Of a stretch of DNA of 64,000 nucleotides, positions 41,834 to 49,533 are shown one piece after another. The stretch is from Streptomyces silvae (GTDB lineage: Bacteria; Actinomycetota; Actinomycetes; Streptomycetales; Streptomycetaceae): assembly GCF_016745505.1 (NCBI RefSeq), contig NZ_JAERUC010000111.1:1-64000 (forward strand), given 5' to 3'. The position numbers and the translations under genes were made by a program. The first letter of the stretch is position 1. Each line of letters begins with the position of its first letter. Below the pieces are notes generated by a model. It was given only the letters and a program-made list of their open reading frames with translations, did not search any database and had not been told where the DNA came from.

Positions 41834-42319
41834 TCAGTCGCGGGGCATGGTGGCGGACTTCTCGACGGTCCGGTCGCCGAGCAGGCCGAGCAGGACGTCC
41901 GGGACGGTGACCGTGACCTTCACCGTGACCGAGTCTCCGCCGCTGGGCGGGGCGATCCGGGCCCGCTGGGCGACCCAGCCGGTCATCGACGCCTTGCCGA
42001 CGCGCTCGTACGATCCGCGCAGGCCGTCCTGCGAGGCGGTGCGGGCGGCGGCTCGCGCGCCGGTGCCCGCCTGCTGGGCGGTGTAGGCGATCAGGCCGAG
42101 CTGGAGGCCGGCCATGCCGATGAGGATGAGGACGGGGAGGAAGCCCAGGTACTCGATGGCGGTGGAGCCCCGGTCACCGCGCCTGCGCGCCCGCTGCCGG
42201 GCCGCGCGTGGAGACCGGCCCGCCGCCTCGTCCGCGGCCCGCCCGGCCGCGCGTGGAGACCGGCCGGCCGTCTCGTCCGCGGCCCGCCCGGCCGCGCGTG
42301 TGGTCCGTACGGGTGCCAT
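41834..42319 (-). CDS. TadE-like minor pseudopilin with repeated N-terminus
   Basis: A 161-aa protein: about 50 residues of basic repeats (AAGRAADE-x-AGRSPR in two copies), then RGDRG/STAIEYLG with E at +5 of a prepilin-type cleavage site, a hydrophobic helix (PVLILIGMAGLQLGLIAY) and a small secreted domain ending in a beta-rich segment (VTVKVTVTVPDVLLGLL). TadE proteins are processed by the prepilin peptidase and needed for pilus biogenesis. It starts 6 nt after the second TadE-like gene. Confidence 0.9.
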   Translation of the reverse strand: MAPVRTTRAAGRAADETAGRSPRAAGRAADEAAGRSPRAARQRARRRGDRGSTAIEYLGFLPVLILIGMAGLQLGLIAYTAQQAGTGARAAARTASQDGLRGSYERVGKASMTGWVAQRARIAPPSGGDSVTVKVTVTVPDVLLGLLGDRTVEKSATMPRD

Positions 42320-42325
42320 GGCACG

Positions 42326-42742
42326 TCACTTCCCTTCCGCGGCCGCACCGGCCGTCGCGTCGACGGGGATGGGGAGGCTGGCGAAGCCGGGGAAGAGGAC
42401 GGGGGCCTTCAGGGTGATGCGGACCTTGACCATGTCGTCCCCCTTGGTCCCGCACTCGCGGATCCGCGCGGGTCCGTCCCATGCGCTCGGAAGCCGTTCG
42501 TGGACGGCCGCCTCGCAGCTGCTCCGGCGGTCCCAGGCGCCGGAGGCGACGGCTGCGCGTACGCCTTCGTCGGCAGCGCCGCTCGCCAGGGTGAAGGTGT
42601 ACCCCACGAGCACCGCCTGCCAGAGCAGCACCAGGGTCACCAGGATGATCGGCACCATCCCGGTGAACTCGATGGTCAGCTGCCCCCGGTCGCGTCCCAG
42701 CCGTGCCCGTATCCGGCCCGGCTCTCCTCTGCCCGGTGTCAT
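42326..42742 (-). CDS. TadE-like minor pseudopilin
   Basis: A 138-aa protein: basic leader, RDRG/QLTIEFTG with E at +5, helix (VPIILVTLVLLWQAVLVGYTF) and a small secreted domain with two cysteines (SSCEA, RECG) that could form a disulfide. It begins with an ATGA overlap with the tadZ stop. It is paired with the following TadE-like gene, as in most actinobacterial Tad loci. Confidence 0.9.
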   Translation of the reverse strand: MTPGRGEPGRIRARLGRDRGQLTIEFTGMVPIILVTLVLLWQAVLVGYTFTLASGAADEGVRAAVASGAWDRRSSCEAAVHERLPSAWDGPARIRECGTKGDDMVKVRITLKAPVLFPGFASLPIPVDATAGAAAEGK

Positions 42743-44013
42743 TGTCGGCCTCCCCCGCTGGTCGTGCCGCCCTTGCGCTTGCGGCCCCCGATCGAGCCCC
42801 GGTCGCCGCGCAGCATGCCGCCGCGCGGCTCCGCTCCCTGGGAAGGCTTCACGAGTCCGAGCTCGCCCGCCAGGGCCCAGAGGGCCTGTTTCACGGTGGA
42901 GCGTGGGTCCAGTTCGTGCATACGGCCCGAATCCACCGCGCCCTGCAGTTCCTTGAAGTTCGCCGGTACCGCCGTGCCCGCCATCCGGGTCCCGGTGATC
43001 CGCTGGATCAGGGCGGGCTGGATCTCGGTGTTGCGGTTGAAGCGGTTGACGAGGGTGACCGTCTCCTCGGCCTTGCGGATCTGGAGCCGGTCCCACATCC
43101 GTACGATCCGCTTGGCACCGCGCACGGCGACGACGTCCGGTGTCGTCACGAGCACGGCGGTGTCGGCCATCTCGATCGCCGCAGCGTTGGCGCCGCTCAT
43201 CTGGCTTCCGCAGTCGATGACGACGACCTCGTAGCGGGAGCGCAGGGCGCTGACGATCTGGCGGGCGGCACGGTCGCTGACCTCCTCGCCGCGTTCCCCC
43301 TCCCCGGGGGCCAGCAGCAGCGCCAGTCCGGTGTCGTGGGAGAACACCGCGTCGGAGAGGACCCGCGGGGATATGTCGGTGATGGCTGCCAGGTCGACGA
43401 CGGAGCGCCGGAACTGCACGTCGAGGTAGGCGGCGATGTCGCCGGTCTGGAGGTCGAGGTCGACGAGGGCGGCCGTGTGCCCGGAGGCCTGTGCGGCCAG
43501 GGCCAGTTGTACGGCGGTGACGGTCGCGCCGACCCCGCCCTTGGCGCCGGTGACGGTGACGACCGTGCCGCCGGGGCCGGTGAAGACGTCGCCGCCGGAC
43601 CCGAGGTGGCGCCGTACGCCCGTGGACCACTGCGCGGCGGCCTGCACGCGGTTGGCGAGCTCCTCGTAGCTCAGGGGGAGGGTGACCAGGCCGCGGGCGC
43701 CGGCGTCCATGGCGGCGGCGAAGAGGGTCTGGCTGGCGTCTGCGGTGATCAGCACGACCCCGACGGCGGGGAAGCGCAGGGAAACCTCCCGGATCAGCTC
43801 CAGGGCGGGCACCGGGCCGATCCGCTCGTGGACCAGCACGACCTCGGGCAGCTCCTCGATGGACTCGCCGGCGAGCCGGGCGAGGGTGTCGATGAGCTGC
43901 GTCGAGTCACCCACCGGCGCCGCCGGCTCCGCGTCGGGGAGCTGGCTGAGGAGGGTGGTCACGGACCTGGCCGCGTCGGCGTCACCGACCGCCGGGAGGA
44001 TTCTGGTGGTCAT
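42739..44013 (-). CDS. TadZ/CpaE-like localisation ATPase
   Basis: A 424-aa protein. An N-terminal receiver-like domain lacking clear phosphorylation residues (about 1-125, PAVGVVLITADASQTLFAAAMDAGARGLVTLP) precedes a ParA/MinD-like ATPase domain with deviant Walker A (TGAKGGVGATVTA) and VVVIDCGSQMSG. TadZ/CpaE positions the pilus machine. A basic Gly-rich tail follows. It lies 8 nt after cpaB. Confidence 0.9.
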   Translation of the reverse strand: MTTRILPAVGDADAARSVTTLLSQLPDAEPAAPVGDSTQLIDTLARLAGESIEELPEVVLVHERIGPVPALELIREVSLRFPAVGVVLITADASQTLFAAAMDAGARGLVTLPLSYEELANRVQAAAQWSTGVRRHLGSGGDVFTGPGGTVVTVTGAKGGVGATVTAVQLALAAQASGHTAALVDLDLQTGDIAAYLDVQFRRSVVDLAAITDISPRVLSDAVFSHDTGLALLLAPGEGERGEEVSDRAARQIVSALRSRYEVVVIDCGSQMSGANAAAIEMADTAVLVTTPDVVAVRGAKRIVRMWDRLQIRKAEETVTLVNRFNRNTEIQPALIQRITGTRMAGTAVPANFKELQGAVDSGRMHELDPRSTVKQALWALAGELGLVKPSQGAEPRGGMLRGDRGSIGGRKRKGGTTSGGGRQ

Positions 44014-44021
44014 CCGGGCCC

Positions 44022-44726
44022 TCACTTGTCCTTGTCGAGCGTGTAGGTCCGGTCGCCCGGCCGGATGGTGCCGTCGCTGCCGGGTGCGATCAGTGCGAGC
44101 CGTACGTGCTCGGCGAAGGACTCCGCGTAGGCCACGCGCTGGGTGTCGAGGGTGTTGAGCGCGAAGGTGATCGGCACGGCCTCGGTTGCCTGGTTCCGGT
44201 CGTCCTTCTTCGGTTCCAGGGCGGTCAGCTGACCGACGTCGAGGACCTTGGCGTTGGAGACGATGACCTTGGACTGGGAGGCCTCGCCGTCCCGCTCGCC
44301 CGCGAAGGTGGCGTAGATGTTCACCTTGTCGTTGGGCCGGATCTTGCCCGCGACCCCGGTGGCGGCGTCGATCATGATGGCGATCTCCTGCTCGCCCGGC
44401 CGCAGTTCCGGGCTCCTGACCATCATGTCGGACTGCATCAGGGAGCCCTTCCTGAGCTCGGTGACGGCGATCTTCCCGTCGATCTCGTCGATCTCCGTGA
44501 CGGCGTTGTCCGACAGCCACCGCTTGGGCATGGAGACCTTCTCGAACTGGTCGGCCGACAGGCTCGTGTACGGGGCCACGTTGTTCTTGAGCCGGTAGGC
44601 GTCGACCTCGGGTCCGACCTTCGAGTTGACGTCGCTGATCACCGAGAGCACCCCGGCGAAGGCACCGAAGGCGCACAGGACCGACAGGAGCAGGAGTATC
44701 ACGCCGCGGCGCTGGCGGGAGTTCAT
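44022..44726 (-). CDS. cpaB: CpaB/RcpC-like pilus assembly protein
   Basis: A 234-aa protein with an N-terminal membrane anchor (GVILLLLSVLCAFGAFAGVLSVI) and a SAF/RcpC domain (VTEIDEIDGKIAVTELRKGSLMQSDMM, IDAATGVAGKIRPNDKVNIYATF). In Gram-negatives RcpC helps gate the secretin; here no secretin gene exists, as usual in Actinobacteria, so it probably acts at the wall. It precedes tadZ in the operon. Confidence 0.88.
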   Translation of the reverse strand: MNSRQRRGVILLLLSVLCAFGAFAGVLSVISDVNSKVGPEVDAYRLKNNVAPYTSLSADQFEKVSMPKRWLSDNAVTEIDEIDGKIAVTELRKGSLMQSDMMVRSPELRPGEQEIAIMIDAATGVAGKIRPNDKVNIYATFAGERDGEASQSKVIVSNAKVLDVGQLTALEPKKDDRNQATEAVPITFALNTLDTQRVAYAESFAEHVRLALIAPGSDGTIRPGDRTYTLDKDK

Positions 44727-44810
44727 GGGCCGGACAACCTCGTTCGAATCGGATGCGTGGGGCAGCGGACAGAGAGGGATGCGCGGTGTCTGCGGAGAGC
44801 CCTGGGCGCG

Positions 44811-45785
44811 CTAGGTGCGGGGCGGCGCGGGCGCTCCATGGCTCAGGACACCTGGGGAGAGCATTCGGTTCTCCGGCGGTGCCAGCGGGGAGGAACAGAA
44901 CCCGCAGCGGTCGCCGATGAGCTCCATTCCGCACCAGTGGCAGTTTTCCCGGCGTACGGAGGAAACGAGCTGGTAGATCACGGAGATGTCCGGAAGGAAG
45001 GAGGCAAATTCCACCAGCTTCCCCGTTCCCCACCAGCGTGCCGAACCGGAAGGCAGCGCGCACTCCTGAATGGCCTGGACCCCCCAGGCCGGAGCCAGGG
45101 TCTGCTGGACCCATTCGGATGTCAACTGGCCCTTGGCGACGAGTAGTTGTGTGGCGAAGGGCGGACCGGCCGGGGGTTCGGCCGTCGGGCCGATCTTGAT
45201 GAGCTGAGGGTTCGGACCGGCCAGCACGGCGAACTGGGAGCCCGGCACCCAGGACTTGGCGTGGGACTTGAGGCTGACGGGGACGCGGTCGAGCCTGGCC
45301 ACGGAGTTCAGCAGGGCCCCGGCGTGGATGTAGTGGGCGAGCAGCCGGGCCGCCGAGGCGACCACTCCCGGGCTGAAGTCGCAGATGGAGAGCTGGCGCA
45401 GCTGGCGTACGAGCACGGCGACGCCCAGCGGCGGCAGGTCGGTCCTGAGCAGGGCGATGCGGTCGCTCTCCAGGACGGACCGGATGGCGTGCAGTCTGCG
45501 TTCATGGGCGGGGCTGATGCCCGTGGGGTAGACCGCGATCACATAGCCGTGCTGCTCCAGGAGCAGGTTCATGTCACCGATCGCGAGATCGAGGGGCTGG
45601 GCCTCGGGTGCCTGCAACAGGGCTGCCGTGGGTGTCTGCTGATCGGTCGGAGGTAGCACGAGATCAGCGCTGGTCACTGCTATTGCGGTCGGCACGCTCT
45701 TCCCCGTTCGGCCCCGGCCGTCGTCGGGGGTGACTCCGGCCGCAATCGCTCCTGCTCCGTGCTTCTTCCCCAGCACTTTAGCCAC
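44811..45785 (-). CDS. Hypothetical protein with C-terminal zinc ribbon, first gene of the tad operon
   Basis: A 324-aa cytoplasmic protein with no membrane segment. Residues 1-70 look disordered; the middle (about 75-270) is a mixed fold (EQHGYVIAVYPTGISPAHERRLHAIRSVLESDRIALLRTD). The C-terminus has CHWCGMELIGDRCGFC, four cysteines spaced as a zinc ribbon. The family was not recognised, but its position 84 nt upstream of cpaB suggests a Tad-linked regulatory or scaffold role. GTG 45785 has no clear ribosome site. Confidence 0.78.
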   Translation of the reverse strand: MAKVLGKKHGAGAIAAGVTPDDGRGRTGKSVPTAIAVTSADLVLPPTDQQTPTAALLQAPEAQPLDLAIGDMNLLLEQHGYVIAVYPTGISPAHERRLHAIRSVLESDRIALLRTDLPPLGVAVLVRQLRQLSICDFSPGVVASAARLLAHYIHAGALLNSVARLDRVPVSLKSHAKSWVPGSQFAVLAGPNPQLIKIGPTAEPPAGPPFATQLLVAKGQLTSEWVQQTLAPAWGVQAIQECALPSGSARWWGTGKLVEFASFLPDISVIYQLVSSVRRENCHWCGMELIGDRCGFCSSPLAPPENRMLSPGVLSHGAPAPPRT

Positions 45786-46157
45786 GTCGGACCAGGCAGA
45801 GAACAGATATCGGAACCCAGTACGAAGACGTGCGGCACAGGCGTTCGCTACGCCTCCGTACGAAATCGGACGAAAAGCAAAGTGGTTAACTTCTGCACCA
45901 CTGCGCAGAGTTACCCCGGCCGATGGGGTTTGAAATGGGCGGGAATTAATCCGCCCACGTCAGAACGGATTCACTTCCCTTTCCCCGCCCCTCCGCGATA
46001 TCCGCTCCGTCACATTCCGGCCATCCCCGTGGCGCGACCCGCACCATCACCCGCACTGTCACCCGTGCGAGTGCACACGGGAGGGCCCGGGGCCGTTCAC
46101 CCGGAGGCGCGCAGGCACCTCTTCGGCCCCTCGCTGGCATCCGGGCCGCCAGAGGTC
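45786..46157. promoter_or_regulatory. Divergent region between the tad operon and the chitinase gene
   Basis: About 370 bp without a gene; relatively AT-rich at 45786-45960 (for example around 45800 and 45880-45955), as expected for promoters. No copy of the Tad/toxin palindrome is present here; GAGGGCCCGGGG near 46080 is only a partial resemblance. The tad assembly operon therefore seems to be controlled separately from the flp and toxin genes. Confidence 0.45.
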
Positions 46158-46186
46158 TTGACAACTTGATTGGTCTGGACCAGTTT
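46158..46186 (+). promoter_or_regulatory. Chitinase promoter with DasR-type (dre) operator
   Basis: ATTGGTCTGGACCAGT at 46169-46184 matches the DasR consensus ACTGGTCTAGACCA(C/G)T at 14 of 16 positions. TTGACA at 46158-46163 is a consensus -35 box just upstream, so the operator covers the core promoter. DasR represses chitinase and GlcNAc genes until aminosugar phosphates release it. Confidence 0.8.
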
Positions 46187-46247
46187 ATCGGCCAACGGTG
46201 GCCACCGTTCCCGCCAGCACCCCCAACTCCCCCACCGGAGGCAGCAA

Positions 46248-47978
46248 GTGGAACGCTCCGCAGGCAGCAGCAGGCACAGAAGGCGCCGCGTCCGGCCTCT
46301 CCTCGGCGGGGCCGTCGCCGTCGTCGCGGCCGGGGCGCTGGGCGTCACCGGGCTCGTCAGCACCGCGCAGGCCGCCGACATCAACGTGGCCAGGAACGCC
46401 GGGTTCGAATCGGGGCTCGCCGGCTGGACCTGTTCCGGCGGCTCCGGCGCCACGGTCTCCTCCCCCGTGCACGGCGGCTCCTCCGCGCTCAAGGCCACCC
46501 CGGCCGGCCAGGACAACGCCAAGTGCACGCAGACCGTCGCCGTGAAGCCCGGCTCCACCTACACGCTGAGCTCCTGGGTGCAGGGCGGTTACGCCTATCT
46601 CGGCGCCAGCGGTACGGGGACGACGGACGTCTCCACCTGGTCCCCCGGCTCCAGCAGCTGGACCCAGCTGCGGACCACCTTCACCACCGGCCCCTCCACC
46701 ACCTCGGTGACCGTCTACACCCACGGCTGGTACGGCCAGGCCGCCTACGTCGCGGACGACGTCGAGGTGACCGGCCCGGACGGCGGCGGCGGCACCGACC
46801 CCGGCCCCTCGATCCCCGGCGCCCCGGCCGGACTGGCCGTCTCCACGACGACCAGCTCCTCGGTCGCCCTGACCTGGAACGCCGTCTCCGGCGCCACCGG
46901 CTACACCGTCTACCGCGACGGCACGAAGGCCACCACCTCGACCGGCACCTCGGCCACGGTGACCGGCCTCGCCGCGGACACCGCCTACCAGTTCTCCGTC
47001 AGCGCCACGAACGCCGCCGGCGAGTCGGTCAAGTCGGCGACCGTCAGCGGCCGTACGGCGAAGACCGCCACGGGCCCCGGCCCGACGACCTCGGTCCCCA
47101 AGCACGCGGTGACCGGCTACTGGCAGAACTTCAACAACGGCGCCGCCGTCCAGAAGCTCAGTGACGTCCCCGCGGACTACGACATCATCGCCGTCTCCTT
47201 CGCGGACGCCACGGCCACACCGGGTGCCGTCACCTTCAACCTGGACTCGGCGGGCCTGAACGGCTACACCCTTGCCCAGTTCAAGGCCGACATCAAGGCC
47301 AAGCAGGCCGCCGGGAAGAACGTCATCATCTCCGTGGGCGGGGAGAAGGGCGCCGTCGCCGTCAACAGCGACGCCTCCGCCACCGCCTTCGCCGACTCGG
47401 TGTACGCGCTGATCCAGGAGTACGGCTTCAACGGCGTCGACATCGACCTGGAGAACGGCCTCAACTCCACCTACATGACGAAGGCCCTGCGCTCCCTGTC
47501 GTCGAAGGCGGGCTCCGGCCTCGTCATCACGATGGCCCCGCAGACCATCGACATGCAGTCGACGTCCGGTGAGTACTTCAAGACGGCGCTCAACATCAAG
47601 GACATCCTGACCGTCGTCAACATGCAGTACTACAACAGCGGTTCGATGCTGGGCTGCGACGGCAAGGTCTACTCGCAGGGCTCGGTGGACTTCCTCACCG
47701 CGCTCGCCTGCATCCAGCTGGAGGGCGGTCTCGCCCCGTCCCAGGTCGGCCTCGGGGTCCCCGCCTCCACCCGCGGCGCGGGCAGCGGCTACGTCGCCCC
47801 GTCCGTCGTGAACGCGGCCCTGGACTGCCTGGCCAAGGGCACGGGCTGCGGCTCCTTCAAGCCCTCCAGGACCTACCCGGACCTGCGCGGCGCGATGACC
47901 TGGTCCACGAACTGGGACGCCACGGCCGGCAACTCCTGGTCCGGCGCGGTCGGCCCGCACGTGCACGGCCTCCCGTAA
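46248..47978 (+). CDS. Secreted GH18 chitinase with carbohydrate-binding and FnIII domains
   Basis: A 576-aa exported enzyme. Signal peptide residues 1-42 (RRRRVRPLLGG, then a hydrophobic stretch, ending TAQA). A CBM4/9-like carbohydrate-binding domain spans about 44-180 (NVARNAGFESGLAGWTC), an FnIII domain about 190-270 and the GH18 catalytic domain about 285-576, with FNGVDIDLENG carrying the DxxDxDxE acids. It hydrolyses chitin. GTG 46248 has GGAGG 6 nt upstream. Control by DasR is indicated by the promoter site. Confidence 0.92.
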   Translation: MERSAGSSRHRRRRVRPLLGGAVAVVAAGALGVTGLVSTAQAADINVARNAGFESGLAGWTCSGGSGATVSSPVHGGSSALKATPAGQDNAKCTQTVAVKPGSTYTLSSWVQGGYAYLGASGTGTTDVSTWSPGSSSWTQLRTTFTTGPSTTSVTVYTHGWYGQAAYVADDVEVTGPDGGGGTDPGPSIPGAPAGLAVSTTTSSSVALTWNAVSGATGYTVYRDGTKATTSTGTSATVTGLAADTAYQFSVSATNAAGESVKSATVSGRTAKTATGPGPTTSVPKHAVTGYWQNFNNGAAVQKLSDVPADYDIIAVSFADATATPGAVTFNLDSAGLNGYTLAQFKADIKAKQAAGKNVIISVGGEKGAVAVNSDASATAFADSVYALIQEYGFNGVDIDLENGLNSTYMTKALRSLSSKAGSGLVITMAPQTIDMQSTSGEYFKTALNIKDILTVVNMQYYNSGSMLGCDGKVYSQGSVDFLTALACIQLEGGLAPSQVGLGVPASTRGAGSGYVAPSVVNAALDCLAKGTGCGSFKPSRTYPDLRGAMTWSTNWDATAGNSWSGAVGPHVHGLP

Positions 47979-47997
47979 CGCGAAGGCCCCTCCGGTC

Positions 47998-48031
47998 CAG
48001 CAGCGCCGCCGCTCCCCCGGCGGCGCTGCTG
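47998..48031 (+). terminator. Terminator between chitinase and Nramp genes
   Basis: A perfect 14-bp stem, 47998-48011 with 48018-48031 (CAGCAGCGCCGCCG and complement), and a 6-nt loop lie between convergent genes. Confidence 0.85.
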
Positions 48032-48055
48032 CGTGCGTACAGGGGTACGCCGCCG

Positions 48056-49360
48056 TCACCAGGGCAGTTCGCGCACCTGCTGGACGCACAGCACGATGAA
48101 CAGCAGACCCGCCGCGCCCAGCATCCCGTTGCTGAGCCAGCCGTTGCGCCACTCCCTCGGCGTACGGGAGGAGTTGAGCAGCCAGAGCAGGGTCAGGGCC
48201 AGGAACGGCATGAAGAACGCGCCCAGGACTCCGTAGCCGATGACCAGCCCGAAGGGCTCGTCCAGCCACAGCAGCGTCATCGGCGGGAACGTCAGCCAGA
48301 GCAGGTACGCGCGGAAGGGCACGGACCGCTCCTGCCGGCCGACCGTCCCGCTGCCCGCCTCGTCCACGCCCGTGTCGCCGCGGGCGGCGCGGATCCGGTC
48401 CACGAAGTCGGCGAACATCAGGCTCACGCCGTGCCACACACCGATGAGCGACGAGAACGACGCCGCGAAGAAGCCGACCAGGAACAGCTTCGCGGTGCCC
48501 GCCCCGAAGCGGTCCTCCAGGACCTTGCCGAGGTCGATCAGGCCCCGGTCGCCCTGGGTCAGGGCGATGCTCGACGAGTGCAGCAGCTCGGCGCCGACGA
48601 TGAGCATCGCCACGACGAAGATGCCGGTGGTGATGTAGGCGACCCGGTTGTCGATCCGCATCACCTTCATCCAGGAGGTGTCGGACCAGCCCTTGGCGTT
48701 CACCCAGTACCCGTAGGCCGCCATGGTGATGGTGCCGCCGACCCCGCCGATCAGCCCGAGCGTGTAGATCAGCGAGCCGTCGGGGAGGACGGGGAGCAGC
48801 CCCGCGAAGGAGGCGCCGATGTCCGGGACCACGCGGATCGCGACGTAGACCACGACGACGAACATCACGCCGATCAGGACCGTCATGACCTTCTCGAAGA
48901 CGGCGTACTGGTTGAACCAGACGAAGACCAGGCCGATCAGCCCGGTGATGATCGCCCAGGTCTTCAGGCCCGGCCCGTCGGGGAAGAGCGCCACGATGGG
49001 CAGGGCGCTGGAGGACATGGCCGTGGCGCCGTACACGAAGCCCCAGACGACGACGTACACGGCGAAGTAGCCCGTGGTCCACCCGCCGAGGGTGCGCCAG
49101 CCGTCGAAGAGGGTGCGGCCCGTCGCGAGGTGCCAGCGGCCGACCGCCTCCGCGAGGGAGATCTTCACGAGGCAGCCGATCACGGCCGCCCACATGAGGG
49201 TGTAGCCGAATTTGCTGCCCGCGATGAGGGTCGCGACCAGGTCTCCGGCTCCGACACCGGTGGCCGCGACGACGATGCCGGGTCCGATGTAGCGCCAACT
49301 GGACTTACGTGGTGGGGAGCCCAGCTCCCCCGCTTCTGTGGTCTCGCTTGTCTCCGCCAT
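48056..49360 (-). CDS. Nramp family divalent metal transporter
   Basis: A 434-aa polytopic membrane protein. The first helix holds a variant of the Nramp metal motif (IGPGIVVAATGVGAGDLVATL; canonical DPGN is replaced by VGAGD), and helix 6 has AAYGYWVNAKGW in place of MPH. About eleven helices follow. These changes suggest a divergent substrate (NRMT- or NRAT-like, or not a classical Mn/Fe carrier). ATG 49360 was chosen; a TTG at 49369 is possible. Confidence 0.85.
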   Translation of the reverse strand: MAETSETTEAGELGSPPRKSSWRYIGPGIVVAATGVGAGDLVATLIAGSKFGYTLMWAAVIGCLVKISLAEAVGRWHLATGRTLFDGWRTLGGWTTGYFAVYVVVWGFVYGATAMSSSALPIVALFPDGPGLKTWAIITGLIGLVFVWFNQYAVFEKVMTVLIGVMFVVVVYVAIRVVPDIGASFAGLLPVLPDGSLIYTLGLIGGVGGTITMAAYGYWVNAKGWSDTSWMKVMRIDNRVAYITTGIFVVAMLIVGAELLHSSSIALTQGDRGLIDLGKVLEDRFGAGTAKLFLVGFFAASFSSLIGVWHGVSLMFADFVDRIRAARGDTGVDEAGSGTVGRQERSVPFRAYLLWLTFPPMTLLWLDEPFGLVIGYGVLGAFFMPFLALTLLWLLNSSRTPREWRNGWLSNGMLGAAGLLFIVLCVQQVRELPW

Positions 49361-49489
49361 GTCGATCAACGAAGCGCATCACGGGACATCGCACAAGGGG
49401 GCGCGTCATACCGCCGTGAGGCCCCCTCGGGTCGCGGACACCTGTGGACGTCCGGTGACAGGAGGGGGCTGCGGGGCGAGGTGGACGGG

Positions 49490-49529
49490 TTCCGTCCGGA
49501 TCGGGCCGTCCGCCCGATCCGGACCGGAA
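49490..49529 (-). terminator. Terminator of the gntP transcript
   Basis: TCCGGATCGGGC (49495-49506) pairs with GCCCGATCCGGA (49512-49523); the stem extends outward with a one-base bulge to 49490 and 49529. It lies 4 nt downstream of the gntP stop. Confidence 0.85.
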
Positions 49530-49533
49530 TGCT

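Noticed and set aside
46078..46100. Operator copy upstream of the tad operon (GAGGGCCCGGGGCC)
   Set aside because: The arms do not match beyond the GC core and it lies about 290 bp from the 45785 start.
46185..49298. Long minus-strand open frame across the chitinase and Nramp genes
   Set aside because: Shadow frame; it crosses a clear terminator and two genes with recognisable domains.
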